NCBI RefSeq assembly: GCF_017357825.1
Contig: NZ_CP046072.1
Coordinates: forward strand, 558,001 to 622,000
Reading direction: 5' to 3'
DNA length: 64,000 nucleotides
DNA from: Sulfurimonas aquatica
GTDB lineage: Bacteria; Campylobacterota; Campylobacteria; Campylobacterales; Sulfurimonadaceae
Shown here: piece after piece, positions 1 through 7,852 of the stretch
Layout: every line of letters begins with the position of its first letter
Numbering within the stretch: the stretch's first letter is position 1
Made by a program: the position numbers and the translations under genes
Notes under the pieces: model-generated
Told to the model about the DNA's origin: nothing
Databases searched by the model: none
What the model saw: the letters and a program-made list of their open reading frames with translations, nothing else

Positions 1-429
1 CTCCCTCACGAGATTAAGTTCAAAGAGATTGAGATAAACAAAGAGGTAATCGTATATGCTAAGCCAGAAGGCATATCACTTTTTAAGTTTTATAATAAGA
101 ACAACTCCATGAGTGGCGAAATAGATGAGTTTGATGGCGTTAAGAAGTTTAATCAAGGCGATAGCACATCCTATATTCATTGGGCATCTTTAGCAAAAAA
201 TGACACCTTAATGGTAAAAAACTTTTTATATGAAGATGAGACTAAAAAGCTATATTTTGATTTTAAGACAATGACTGGAACTAATGAAGAGAGGCTTTCA
301 CAACTAACTCTTTGGGTATTAGAGTGTGAAAAAAATAGATTTGATTTTACGATAAACTTAAATGGCGACATCTTAGAATCTAAAAAAATGAGTACAGATG
401 AAATCCTTCAAGCAATTGCTCAGTTCTAG
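1..429 (+). CDS. DUF58 family protein, C-terminal part (cut by window start)
   Basis: The reading frame is open from base 1 to the TAG at 427-429, so 142 residues of a longer protein are visible and the true start lies outside the window. The visible part is mixed alpha/beta with no membrane segment, as in the cytoplasmic C-terminal domain of DUF58 proteins. The assignment rests mainly on context: DUF58 genes commonly sit between a MoxR ATPase gene and a TgpA-type transglutaminase gene, and the next gene here is of that type and overlaps by 32 bases, which suggests translational coupling. The vWA-like metal site cannot be checked because the N-terminal half is missing. The family call is probable; the function is unknown. 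Confidence 0.6.
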   Translation, partial: LPHEIKFKEIEINKEVIVYAKPEGISLFKFYNKNNSMSGEIDEFDGVKKFNQGDSTSYIHWASLAKNDTLMVKNFLYEDETKKLYFDFKTMTGTNEERLSQLTLWVLECEKNRFDFTINLNGDILESKKMSTDEILQAIAQF

Positions 430-2314
430 AGTGCCCTCATCATCTAAGCTTTTAGATATAGCTATAATCTTATCTATAGTTCCACATCTTTTTGTTATGA
501 AATTTTTCATGATTTTGTATATATTTATAGCTCTTGTTGTTATTATGAAGAAACATAACTCTAGTAAAGATAAGTATATCTTGATGCTGACTGGTGCTAT
601 TCTCATAGCACTCTCTTTTTTCAATGATTATAATTTCTCAAACTTCTCTAGAATGCAATTTTTTGTATCTTTAGTGAGTGCCTTACTCATTTATGCAGTA
701 ACGCTTCAAAAAACTACAGGAGAAATTAATGTCTATTTAAAACTCTCTCCCGCGTTTTTAATGTTACTCAGTTTCTTCTTTTTTGAATCAATCACTATGT
801 TACTCTATACAGTTTTCACGCTTTTTGTTTTTACTCTTTTAAACATTTGGAGTAGAATGAACACGACACTGCTTGACGTTATCAAACTTACTTCCCAACT
901 CTTTGTCTTAGCACTTCCCATAGTTGTGATTTTGTTTTTAGTTTTTCCTCGTATCTCATTTCAAAAATCTGACTTTGGATTTCAAGCAGATAGCTATTTA
1001 TCGAGTGGATATAACGATGAGATGCATCTGTCCTCGGATGAAGTGCGACCATCAAACAGAGTAGTGATGGAAGTCTATTTTCAAGATGAAAATATATCTG
1101 ATGATAGTTTATACTTTAGAGGTGCGACACTTTACAAACAAAATGGAATCGATTGGCTTAAAGAGTCAAAAAACAGAGAAACCGATAGATTGATTAAAGC
1201 AAAAAATATCATTAACTACGACATTACACTCTATCCACATGCAAAAGAGTGGATATACCCACTAGATATGCCAACTAAAGCAGTTGAAAAAACAGTTCTA
1301 AAAAGCGACTATACACTCTCTTCCATAAAACCTATCTATAATAAAAAAAGATACAAACTAGATGCAGCCTTGTCTTATAAGTTAGTTTCAAAAGATTTAT
1401 CTAACACGCTTGACGTAGACGTAAGGAATAGCCCTCAAACATATAAAGCCTTAGAAGAGTTAAAAAACTCAAACTTAAGTGACATACAAAAGGCAGTAGG
1501 ATTAATGAACTTTTTTAAAAGGCAAAAAATACTCTATTCTCTAAAGCCAAAAAACATTGATTTAGACAACTTTATGGACTCATTTCTTTTTGATGCAAAA
1601 AATGGATACTGCATTCACTTTGCTTCTTCGTTTGCTATGAGTGCAAGATTGGTTGGGATTCCCTCTCGAATCGTTACAGGATTTAGACCTAGTAAGGAAA
1701 ACATGATAAAAAACTACCTCTTAGTCAAGAGCTCTGATGCACATGCTTGGGTTGAACTTTATGTAGATGATAGGGGCTGGATGAGGTTTGATCCTACTAC
1801 TACAGCTATGCAGAGTGCAAGGCAAGAAAGCCAATCTCAAGTAGTATCAAAAAACACTCTCTTTGAAACCATAAACCTGAACTTTATGTATGCAAAGTAT
1901 GTAATAGATAGTTGGATATTAGACTACAACAGAGCCAAGCAGCTGAGTATACTCAATAAACTTATGAACGACACCCTTTATGTTGCAAAATTTGTCGCAT
2001 CGATTGGTGGGTTTTTTATCCTAGTGTTTATACTATATATAACTATAAAAACTCCTAGAGCTAAAGATGAGCTTATGAGTGAGGTAGCTAAACTGCTCAA
2101 AGCTCTTAAGCGCCATGAGCTGATAAAAAAAGAGAGTGAACCTATGCGAGAGTTTCTTTTAAAAGTACAAGAGAGTAGAGGCTTAGACACTAAAAGTTTA
2201 AGTAATGCCTATCATGAACTGAAATACTCTAAGAAGGATAAAGAGTTAAATTTAGAATCATTAAAGTATGAAATAAAAATATTAATAAGCTCTTTAAAAA
2301 AGAAAAATAACTAA
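398..2314 (+). CDS. TgpA-type membrane transglutaminase-like protein (DUF3488 plus transglutaminase core)
   Basis: The 638-residue protein begins with several hydrophobic helices (residues about 17-190), followed by a large extracytoplasmic domain and another membrane helix near residue 535. The transglutaminase-like triad is visible: Cys405 in NGYCIHFASS, His449 in DAHAWVEL and Asp465 in RFDPTTT. This layout matches bacterial TgpA/DUF3488 proteins, which are inner-membrane proteins with a periplasmic transglutaminase fold and poorly known substrates. The ATG at 398 lies inside the end of the DUF58 gene, and this pairing is typical. A short cytoplasmic tail rich in Lys and Glu follows the last helix. 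The family call is strong; the physiological role is not known from sequence. Confidence 0.85.
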   Translation: MKSFKQLLSSRVPSSSKLLDIAIILSIVPHLFVMKFFMILYIFIALVVIMKKHNSSKDKYILMLTGAILIALSFFNDYNFSNFSRMQFFVSLVSALLIYAVTLQKTTGEINVYLKLSPAFLMLLSFFFFESITMLLYTVFTLFVFTLLNIWSRMNTTLLDVIKLTSQLFVLALPIVVILFLVFPRISFQKSDFGFQADSYLSSGYNDEMHLSSDEVRPSNRVVMEVYFQDENISDDSLYFRGATLYKQNGIDWLKESKNRETDRLIKAKNIINYDITLYPHAKEWIYPLDMPTKAVEKTVLKSDYTLSSIKPIYNKKRYKLDAALSYKLVSKDLSNTLDVDVRNSPQTYKALEELKNSNLSDIQKAVGLMNFFKRQKILYSLKPKNIDLDNFMDSFLFDAKNGYCIHFASSFAMSARLVGIPSRIVTGFRPSKENMIKNYLLVKSSDAHAWVELYVDDRGWMRFDPTTTAMQSARQESQSQVVSKNTLFETINLNFMYAKYVIDSWILDYNRAKQLSILNKLMNDTLYVAKFVASIGGFFILVFILYITIKTPRAKDELMSEVAKLLKALKRHELIKKESEPMREFLLKVQESRGLDTKSLSNAYHELKYSKKDKELNLESLKYEIKILISSLKKKNN

Positions 2315-2375
2315 CCCCGAATAAAGAGTGTTTTAGTATAGTCACACTTACAAAAAGAGTAAAAGGAGAGAAGCA

Positions 2376-2885
2376 TTGGTAGTATATGATAATGTAGTAT
2401 TGATAGGTTTTATGGGAAGTGGCAAAACTAGCGTTGGTAAAGTTCTAGCACGTCACCTATGTAAAACCTTTGTTGATGTTGACACGGTTATTGAAAAAGA
2501 GCAAAATTGTAGCGTTTCTGAGATTTTTGCTGACAAGGGAGAGGAGTATTTTCGCTCTTTGGAGCAAAAATGCATAAATGAGTTAACTCAAAATAAGGGT
2601 CAAGTGATAGCTACTGGCGGTGGATTGCCTATTTACAGTGAGATATCAAAGAAGTCTCTTATCATTTACATAGATGCGGACTTTGACGTGATACTTGGGC
2701 GTTTACCAGCAAAAGAACGTGCTAAACGCCCTCTGCTTCATGATGAATCTAGAGCAAAGGGTCTCTTTAAAGAACGCATAGGAAGATATGAAGAGCTTGC
2801 AAACTTTAGAGTAGACGCAAATCAAAGCATACCGACCTTTATACATGTCGCGCTAGATTATGTTTTAGACCAAAGAGTTTTATAA
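2376..2885 (+). CDS. aroK: Shikimate kinase
   Basis: This 169-residue protein phosphorylates shikimate at the 3-hydroxyl with ATP in the chorismate pathway. The Walker A loop is GFMGSGKTSVGK near residues 11-22. The shikimate-binding residues are in DVDTVIE, FRSLEQ and ATGGGLP, and an arginine-rich lid (KERAKRPLL) follows. Its length is normal for AroK. The start is a TTG at 2376, chosen because an AAGGAGAG Shine-Dalgarno lies five bases upstream and no ATG fits in frame. The upstream transglutaminase gene and the downstream response regulator gene are functionally unrelated, so this is probably a simple co-directional neighbourhood. Confidence 0.95.
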   Translation: MVVYDNVVLIGFMGSGKTSVGKVLARHLCKTFVDVDTVIEKEQNCSVSEIFADKGEEYFRSLEQKCINELTQNKGQVIATGGGLPIYSEISKKSLIIYIDADFDVILGRLPAKERAKRPLLHDESRAKGLFKERIGRYEELANFRVDANQSIPTFIHVALDYVLDQRVL

Positions 2886-2915
2886 CTTCTAGCTCTTTCT
2901 AGGATATAATTAATT

Positions 2916-3587
2916 ATGAAAAAGAAACTTTTGCTACTAGAAGACGATCTGGCGTTAAATGAGACTATTGTCGATTATCTTGAGAGTATTGGCTTTAGCG
3001 TTACTTCCGTATATGATGGCAATAGTGCTATAGACGCTATTTATGAGAATAGTTTTGATTTGTTGCTATTAGACGTTAACGTCCCCGATATAAATGGCTT
3101 TGAGATACTCAAGAAAACAAGAGAGCAGGGATCAAGTGTGCCTGCCATTTTTATAACATCTTTAAACTCAATGAGTGACGTAGAAAATGGGTATGATAGC
3201 GGTTGTGATGATTATATAAGAAAACCATTCGCGTTAAAAGAGTTGAAACTAAGAATAGATACGATTTTAAAAAGAGATTTTTTTCATAACGCTAGTGATA
3301 AAGTACAAATTGACACGGATATCTACTATGACACTCAGAGCGACCTACTAACTATAGGCAGTGATGAGGTACAACTCAACAACAAAGATGCGAAGCTACT
3401 AAAACTCTTTTTAAAAAATAGAGAGACTCTTCTTACCCATGAGACGATTTACGAAAATCTTTGGGAGTATGGAGAAGAGATAAGTGAGAGCGCTTTGCGC
3501 ACTTATATAAAAAATTTACGAAAGTATTTAGGAAAAGAAAAAATTGTCAGTATTAAAAAACTTGGATATAGATTTACCACAAAGTGA
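2916..3587 (+). CDS. OmpR/PhoB-family response regulator
   Basis: The 223-residue protein has a receiver domain (residues 1-120), with the acidic pair Glu9-Asp10, the phospho-acceptor Asp53 in LLLLDVNVPD, the conserved Thr in FITS and Lys in RKPF. A winged-helix DNA-binding domain follows (about 128-220) with the typical ending LGYRF. It is cotranscribed with the sensor kinase gene that overlaps its end. The pair lies directly upstream of the soxYZ-type operon, whose promoter carries tandem repeats one helical turn apart, the kind of site OmpR-type regulators bind as dimers. A TATAAT (2905-2910) lies only six bases before the ATG and would give an almost leaderless transcript if used. The target is an inference from position. 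Confidence 0.93.
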   Translation: MKKKLLLLEDDLALNETIVDYLESIGFSVTSVYDGNSAIDAIYENSFDLLLLDVNVPDINGFEILKKTREQGSSVPAIFITSLNSMSDVENGYDSGCDDYIRKPFALKELKLRIDTILKRDFFHNASDKVQIDTDIYYDTQSDLLTIGSDEVQLNNKDAKLLKLFLKNRETLLTHETIYENLWEYGEEISESALRTYIKNLRKYLGKEKIVSIKKLGYRFTTK

Positions 3588-4734
3588 AAAAAAGACGTTA
3601 TATAGACTTCTCTCTTTATATGTTTTTTTTACAATAGTAATTTTAGGCTTAACGGTATCTCTATACTATACTATGCAAAAAGAGTTGGCCATTAGCCAAA
3701 GAACAATACTCCTAGATGAGTATACAAATAATTTTTTATCACTACTCCAAGAGTTACAAAATGACAAAACAAATACTCTCGTTTATCCAAGAGATGAAAA
3801 GTTTAAGACCTCTTTATATGGAGAGGACTATAAACTTATCTATTCAACCCTACCTGACCCGCAAAAGCTATTAACAGAGGTGACGTATACTAATAGCAAA
3901 AAGATTAGATATGTCGCCCAGCCTCAAAAGTTTTATCTAAACACTCAATATATTGTCGTAGAGGTTATTGATGATAAAGAGTGGCTGAATAAGACTGTAG
4001 AGAATATAGTTCTTTATAGTTCTTTGTTTTTTATCTTTATGTTAGTTCTTGGATACTTCTTAGTAAATCTTTTTTTAAAACCAATGAAAGAGACTCTTTT
4101 ACTTCTAGACACTTTCATAAAAGATACTACGCATGAGTTAAATACTCCAGTAAGTACGATTATGACAAATATTGAGCTGATAGACAAAGACTCTATTGAG
4201 GATAAGTATCTTTTAAAAATCATCAATAGAATCGATATAGGGGCGAAGACAATATCAAATATATATAATGATTTAACCTACTTAGTATTAAACAATAAAA
4301 TCATATCAGATAACCAAGATATAGAGTTAAAAGAACTAATAGAGCAGAGAGTGGAGTATTTTTCAATTTTAGCAAACATGAAAAAAATAGAAGTTATAGC
4401 TACTCTAGAGTCAGGAGTGGTATTAAACATCGATAGTAAAAAACTCTCAAAACTCATAGACAATATTCTTTCAAACGCCATCAAGTACAATAAGGTAAGT
4501 GGTTCAATCTATATTCATTTAGATTCAAAACGTCTTAGCGTAAAAGACACGGGTCGAGGTATTAAGCAAGAGCATCTTGATTCTATGTTTGATAGATATG
4601 CACGATTTGATACAACGGTTGGTGGCTTTGGCATTGGCTTGAATATAGTGAAGATGATATGCAGTGAGTACCATTTGAGTATAAACATAAAATCAGAACT
4701 AGATAAGTGGACAGAAGTCACAATCACTTTTTAA
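3544..4734 (+). CDS. Sensor histidine kinase, partner of the preceding regulator
   Basis: This is an inner-membrane kinase of up to 396 residues. Transmembrane helix 1 is near residues 22-44, a periplasmic loop of about 100 residues follows, and helix 2 is near 153-178. The dimerisation/H-box DTTHELNTP contains the phospho-acceptor His197. The ATPase domain has an N-box around NILSNAIKYN, a G1 box DTGRGI and a G2 box GFGIGLNI. The start is uncertain: no ATG fits before the first helix, and TTG codons at 3544 and 3562 are the in-frame options. Either overlaps the regulator gene and suggests translational coupling. The periplasmic loop has no domain I recognise. The ligand is unknown, but the adjacent operon points to a sulfur-related signal. 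Confidence 0.9.
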   Translation: MSVLKNLDIDLPQSEKKTLYRLLSLYVFFTIVILGLTVSLYYTMQKELAISQRTILLDEYTNNFLSLLQELQNDKTNTLVYPRDEKFKTSLYGEDYKLIYSTLPDPQKLLTEVTYTNSKKIRYVAQPQKFYLNTQYIVVEVIDDKEWLNKTVENIVLYSSLFFIFMLVLGYFLVNLFLKPMKETLLLLDTFIKDTTHELNTPVSTIMTNIELIDKDSIEDKYLLKIINRIDIGAKTISNIYNDLTYLVLNNKIISDNQDIELKELIEQRVEYFSILANMKKIEVIATLESGVVLNIDSKKLSKLIDNILSNAIKYNKVSGSIYIHLDSKRLSVKDTGRGIKQEHLDSMFDRYARFDTTVGGFGIGLNIVKMICSEYHLSINIKSELDKWTEVTITF

Positions 4735-4748
4735 CTCCCTCTTTTTTA

Positions 4749-4782
4749 ATTCCACAATCATTCCACAATTATTTTATATACT
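4749..4782 (+). promoter_or_regulatory. Promoter with two 10-bp direct repeats ahead of the sox-type operon
   Basis: ATTCCACAAT occurs at 4749-4758 and again at 4760-4769, so the two copies have an 11-bp period. A TATACT -10-like hexamer follows at 4777-4782, thirty bases before the cytochrome start codon. Tandem half-sites one helical turn apart next to a promoter are typical of OmpR-family activator sites, and an OmpR-type gene lies just upstream. The repeat is seen directly; the link to that regulator is inference. Confidence 0.6.
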
Positions 4783-4811
4783 ACCCTTATAAGAAAATTA
4801 AGGAGAAGAAA

Positions 4812-5117
4812 ATGAAAACAATTAATAAAGTCTTATTAGGTTTAGCGGTAGTTGGTTCACTAACGGCGTTATCGGCAAATGGAGCTAACTTATATAAAAA
4901 ATGTTCCGTATGTCATGGTGCATTAGGTGAAAAAAAAGCTTTAGGTAAATCTGCAGCTATTAAAGGTTGGGACGCGACTAAGACTATCGCGGCGCTAAAA
5001 GGTTACAAGAAAGGAACATATGGTGGAGCGATGAAGGCTCTTATGAAAGGTCAAGTTGCAGCTTTAAATGATAAGCAGATTGAAGATTTGGCAAAACATA
5101 TACAAACACTAAAATAG
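4812..5117 (+). CDS. Periplasmic c-type cytochrome (c553-like, sox-associated)
   Basis: The 101-residue precursor has a Sec signal peptide ending near residue 25 (ALSANGA) and one haem motif, CSVCH. The C-terminal half has YGGAMKALMKGQVAALND, with a methionine suited to be the sixth haem ligand, as in small class I c553 cytochromes of Campylobacter type. The start was placed at ATG 4812 because AAGGAGAA lies just upstream and the signal peptide begins there; an earlier in-frame ATG at 4707 lies inside the kinase gene. The gene is first in the operon with soxY and soxZ, so it may take electrons from SoxYZ-bound sulfur. It could be called SoxX-like from position, but I see no SoxX-specific feature. 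Confidence 0.88.
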   Translation: MKTINKVLLGLAVVGSLTALSANGANLYKKCSVCHGALGEKKALGKSAAIKGWDATKTIAALKGYKKGTYGGAMKALMKGQVAALNDKQIEDLAKHIQTLK

Positions 5118-5131
5118 ATAAAGGAAATAGT

Positions 5132-5470
5132 ATGAATAATTTATTAAAAACGGTATTAGCAAGCGCATTGATACTTGCGGTAGGTTCAACAGTTGCATCA
5201 GCAGATGCTAAAAAAGGTCAGAAATATTACCTTAAAAAACTAAAAGTATGTAAAAAAGACGGTCTTAAAAATGGTGCGGTTTTCGCAACTAAACATGATC
5301 GTAAATCGTGGGAAGGGCTAAAGTCTTCTGGTAAGTTAATGGATGAATTCAAATCTATTTGTCCAAGTGGCGTTAAGAAAATGAAAAAGATGAAAGAAAA
5401 AGACATTACTAACCTGTATGATTTCGTTTGGAAGTATGCATCAGATGGTGAAGTTCCATCTTGTGGTTAA
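5132..5470 (+). CDS. Small periplasmic three-cysteine protein, sox-associated (paralogue at 34013)
   Basis: The 112-residue precursor has a Sec signal peptide (cleavage after ASA, near residue 24) and a very basic mature part of 88 residues beginning DAKKGQKYYL. It has three cysteines (KVCKKDG, SICPSG and the terminal PSCG) but no CXXCH, so it cannot attach haem c in the usual way. The pattern of a KGQKYY start, a central Trp and a C-terminal IT-YDFVWKYAS helix resembles a class I cytochrome c fold that lost its haem motif; this is inference. AAAGGAA precedes the ATG. It lies between the cytochrome and soxY. The second copy at 34013-34351 is identical at 81 of 88 mature positions. Function unknown. 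Confidence 0.85.
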   Translation: MNNLLKTVLASALILAVGSTVASADAKKGQKYYLKKLKVCKKDGLKNGAVFATKHDRKSWEGLKSSGKLMDEFKSICPSGVKKMKKMKEKDITNLYDFVWKYASDGEVPSCG

Positions 5471-5502
5471 TAAAGTAATTATAAAAAAATAAAGGAAATA
5501 TT

Positions 5503-5955
5503 ATGCAAAGAAGACAATTTTTAAGTATGACTCTAGGCGCGTTAGCTTTAGCTACTGTTCCTGCAAGCGTAAGAGCAGAAGATTTTAGAAAAACTAAACC
5601 AACTGTATGGTCTGCGCACACTGTTGACGACGCTATCAAAGCAATGTATGGCTCAACTAACTTAGTTATGGAAGGTGTTACTTTAACGGCTCCGGACGTT
5701 GCAAGTAATGGTGGAGCAATACCTGTTGATTTTGGTACGTCTAAAGACGCTAAAACTATCGCAGTGTTTCAAGATGCAAATCCTGAAGCTGCCGTATGCG
5801 TTTATACATTAAACAAGTATAGTAAAAATGATTACTCTATAAAAATCAAAATGGCAAAATCAGGAACTATCACTATCGTTGCTGAAGGTAAAGATGGAAA
5901 GCTATACGCAGCTAAGAAAACTCTAGACGTTGCTCTTGGTGGATGTGAAGGTTAA
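5503..5955 (+). CDS. soxY: SoxY, sulfur carrier subunit of the Sox system
   Basis: SoxY carries sulfur intermediates covalently on a C-terminal cysteine during periplasmic thiosulfate oxidation and forms a heterodimer with SoxZ. The 150-residue precursor begins with a Tat signal (MQRRQFLSMTLGAL, ending near residue 25), as expected for exported SoxY. The carrier cysteine is Cys148 near the end of a Gly-rich tail, but the tail reads GGCEG instead of the family consensus GGCGG. A second cysteine lies in the body (AAVCVYTL). soxZ follows by 46 bases. No soxA, soxB, soxC or soxD lies nearby, so this carrier must work with enzymes encoded elsewhere or in a different reaction. Confidence 0.93.
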   Translation: MQRRQFLSMTLGALALATVPASVRAEDFRKTKPTVWSAHTVDDAIKAMYGSTNLVMEGVTLTAPDVASNGGAIPVDFGTSKDAKTIAVFQDANPEAAVCVYTLNKYSKNDYSIKIKMAKSGTITIVAEGKDGKLYAAKKTLDVALGGCEG

Positions 5956-6001
5956 AACTTTCACATCTAAAAAATAGAAAAAAATAGTTAAAGGATATAT
6001 A

Positions 6002-6307
6002 ATGAAAGTAAAAGCAAAATTAAAAAATGGCGTTGTTAAAGTTAAGTGTATGGCTAAACATGACATGACTACTTACAACCAGATGGAAAAGAAAACAGGT
6101 AACAAAGATGATGCAAACTTTATTACGTATATGAGTGCTAAAATCGGTAATGAAACTGTATTTGAAGCTTCAACTTCTCAGTTTTTATCTAAAAACCCAA
6201 TCTTCAAGTTTCAATTTCAAGGCATTGGCGCTAAAGGCGACAAACTTGTAATGGAATGGATAGACCGTAAAGGTAATAAAGGTAAAGGTAAGAGTAAAAT
6301 TAAATAA
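6002..6307 (+). CDS. soxZ: SoxZ, partner subunit of SoxY
   Basis: The 101-residue protein has the immunoglobulin-like SoxZ pattern, with a KCMAKHDM strand near residue 17, a central FITYMSAKIGNETVFEA segment and a basic glycine/lysine-rich end. It has no signal peptide, which fits export as a complex with the Tat-targeted SoxY. AAAGGATATA precedes the ATG at 6002. It is the last gene of the cytochrome-soxY-soxZ operon. The length is normal for SoxZ. No strong terminator hairpin is visible in the 110 bases that follow. Confidence 0.92.
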   Translation: MKVKAKLKNGVVKVKCMAKHDMTTYNQMEKKTGNKDDANFITYMSAKIGNETVFEASTSQFLSKNPIFKFQFQGIGAKGDKLVMEWIDRKGNKGKGKSKIK

Positions 6308-6378
6308 TTTTAACTGTATGCAAGGTAGTACTTAAAACAATAACTCATTGCTTTAAGATTCAAGGCAATATAAGTAGC

Positions 6379-6384
6379 TATAAT
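6379..6384 (+). promoter_or_regulatory. Probable -10 element of the PAS-GGDEF gene
   Basis: A consensus TATAAT lies 34 bases upstream of the ATG at 6418 in an AT-rich spacer. No clear -35 hexamer is visible, which is common in Campylobacterota promoters. Confidence 0.45.
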
Positions 6385-6417
6385 ATTTAAGAAGAACATA
6401 ACTTAAGGTAAAAAGTA

Positions 6418-7302
6418 ATGGAATTAAATATATTAGAGCTACGTGCAAAAGCCTTTGATTACCTGTTTGACGCTGTTGTTGTAACAGATGGTCAGGGGAT
6501 TATTACGGACTGGAATAGTGGTTCTGAATTACTCTATGGTTATACCAAAGAAGAAGCTATTGGACAGCCTGCAAGCATACTCCATGTTCTTGAAGATAGT
6601 GATTCTATCACCTCGCTTGTCCTCTCTTCAGTTGAAAAATATGGAAAATGGAATGGTGAAATCAGGTACTTACATAAAGATGGTCATATAGGTTGGCTAG
6701 AATCAATATGTATTCCCGTTTTTGATGATAAGCAACAGATGATAGGCGCGCTTGGTATAAACCGAGATATAACTACTCGGATTGAAGAGACAAAAAAACT
6801 TGAGTACCAAGCACATTATGACCCTCTAACTAAACTCCCAAATCGTGCTCTCTTTTTTGAGAGATTAGAAAAAACCTTAGCAATTTCAAAGCGAAAGAAA
6901 CACTCTTTTGCAATACTGTTTATAGATCTGGATGACTTCAAAAGTATAAATGATAAGTATGGACATAATATTGGAGATGAACTTTTACACGAAGTCTCTA
7001 GAAAACTGGAGAGTTGTATACGAGAATCCGATACAGTTGGGAGAATTAGTGGTGACGAGTTTGTTATTTTACTAACTGAGATAGCCTCCCATGATGAGCC
7101 TGGTATTATGGCAGAACGTATTATTAAAACAGTTTCAAGCCCCATTAAAATAAAAGATTCTGTATGTAATATAGGTGTTTCAATAGGAATTAGCCTCTAT
7201 CCTGAACATAGTAGTGACTTGGATGAACTACTAATACTCGCAGATAAAGCTATGTATCATGTTAAGCATTTTGGTAAAAATAGCTCTGAATATGCAAAGT
7301 AA
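6418..7302 (+). CDS. PAS domain diguanylate cyclase
   Basis: The 294-residue soluble protein has an N-terminal PAS domain (about 8-125, with ITDWNSGSELLYGY and the PAC-like tail ALGINRDIT) and a C-terminal GGDEF domain (about 130-290). The signature reads SGDEF at residues 211-215 in place of GGDEF; a Ser in the first position is found in some active cyclases. An RxxD motif (RESD) five residues before the signature is the expected product-inhibition I-site. The predicted reaction is two GTP to c-di-GMP, controlled by a ligand or cofactor in the PAS pocket. It stands alone behind the sox operon with its own promoter, so a direct link to sulfur metabolism is not shown. Confidence 0.92.
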   Translation: MELNILELRAKAFDYLFDAVVVTDGQGIITDWNSGSELLYGYTKEEAIGQPASILHVLEDSDSITSLVLSSVEKYGKWNGEIRYLHKDGHIGWLESICIPVFDDKQQMIGALGINRDITTRIEETKKLEYQAHYDPLTKLPNRALFFERLEKTLAISKRKKHSFAILFIDLDDFKSINDKYGHNIGDELLHEVSRKLESCIRESDTVGRISGDEFVILLTEIASHDEPGIMAERIIKTVSSPIKIKDSVCNIGVSIGISLYPEHSSDLDELLILADKAMYHVKHFGKNSSEYAK

Positions 7303-7457
7303 TTTTATTTATTTGTAAGCTATTCCTTACTTAATTAATAACTTTTTACACCAAAGTAAAAAAACTTTTACAAACAACAACTACTTTTTAAGAAGCATCT
7401 TTATTTTGTTTATAATAACTATAATTACATAATTTAATTTTCTAAAGGAAATAGCTT

Positions 7458-7793
7458 ATGTATACAGTACAAATGCAAAAAGAGTGTGAGTGTTTTCAAA
7501 AAAGTGAGTACACAAACAATAGTACGTTTCAAACACAACAAGAAGCTTATAAATACGCTAATATTCTAGTTGAACTTATGAATGAAGAGTTTTGTGGCCG
7601 ACATACTTTTTACCCTGAAGTAGGCGAAAATGACACCTTTATAATTAAAGTCGATTTAAACGCTACTTTTGTCTCTGGTTGTAGTACAGGTGTAACTTGT
7701 GACGTTGGCTGTGGTTCTACTGATGACTGGACTCTTGAAGCTACTGATAAGAGTGATGATGAGAGTTGTGGCACAGGTTGTGGCTGCGCTTAA
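7458..7793 (+). CDS. Cysteine-rich small protein, unknown function
   Basis: I do not recognise this 111-residue protein by name. It has no signal peptide or membrane helix. An ECEC pair lies near the N terminus, one Cys lies in the middle (EEFCGRH), and a C-terminal tail of about 35 residues holds six cysteines in SGCSTG, VTCDVGCG and SCGTGCGCA. The Cys-Gly-rich tail could bind a metal or an Fe-S cluster. AAAGGAAATAGCTT precedes the ATG. It is monocistronic, with about 150 bases of AT-rich sequence upstream that include a weak hairpin (7343-7362) which may terminate the gene before it. Confidence 0.75.
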   Translation: MYTVQMQKECECFQKSEYTNNSTFQTQQEAYKYANILVELMNEEFCGRHTFYPEVGENDTFIIKVDLNATFVSGCSTGVTCDVGCGSTDDWTLEATDKSDDESCGTGCGCA

Positions 7794-7852
7794 AGTCTAT
7801 ACTTTGAGAGTCACAATATTTCTAAGATGCGACAAAACATTAATGTAAGGAT

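Noticed and set aside
4812-5117. Naming the cytochrome SoxX
   Set aside because: It has a single CXXCH and a sox neighbourhood, but the body is c553-like and no soxA is present.
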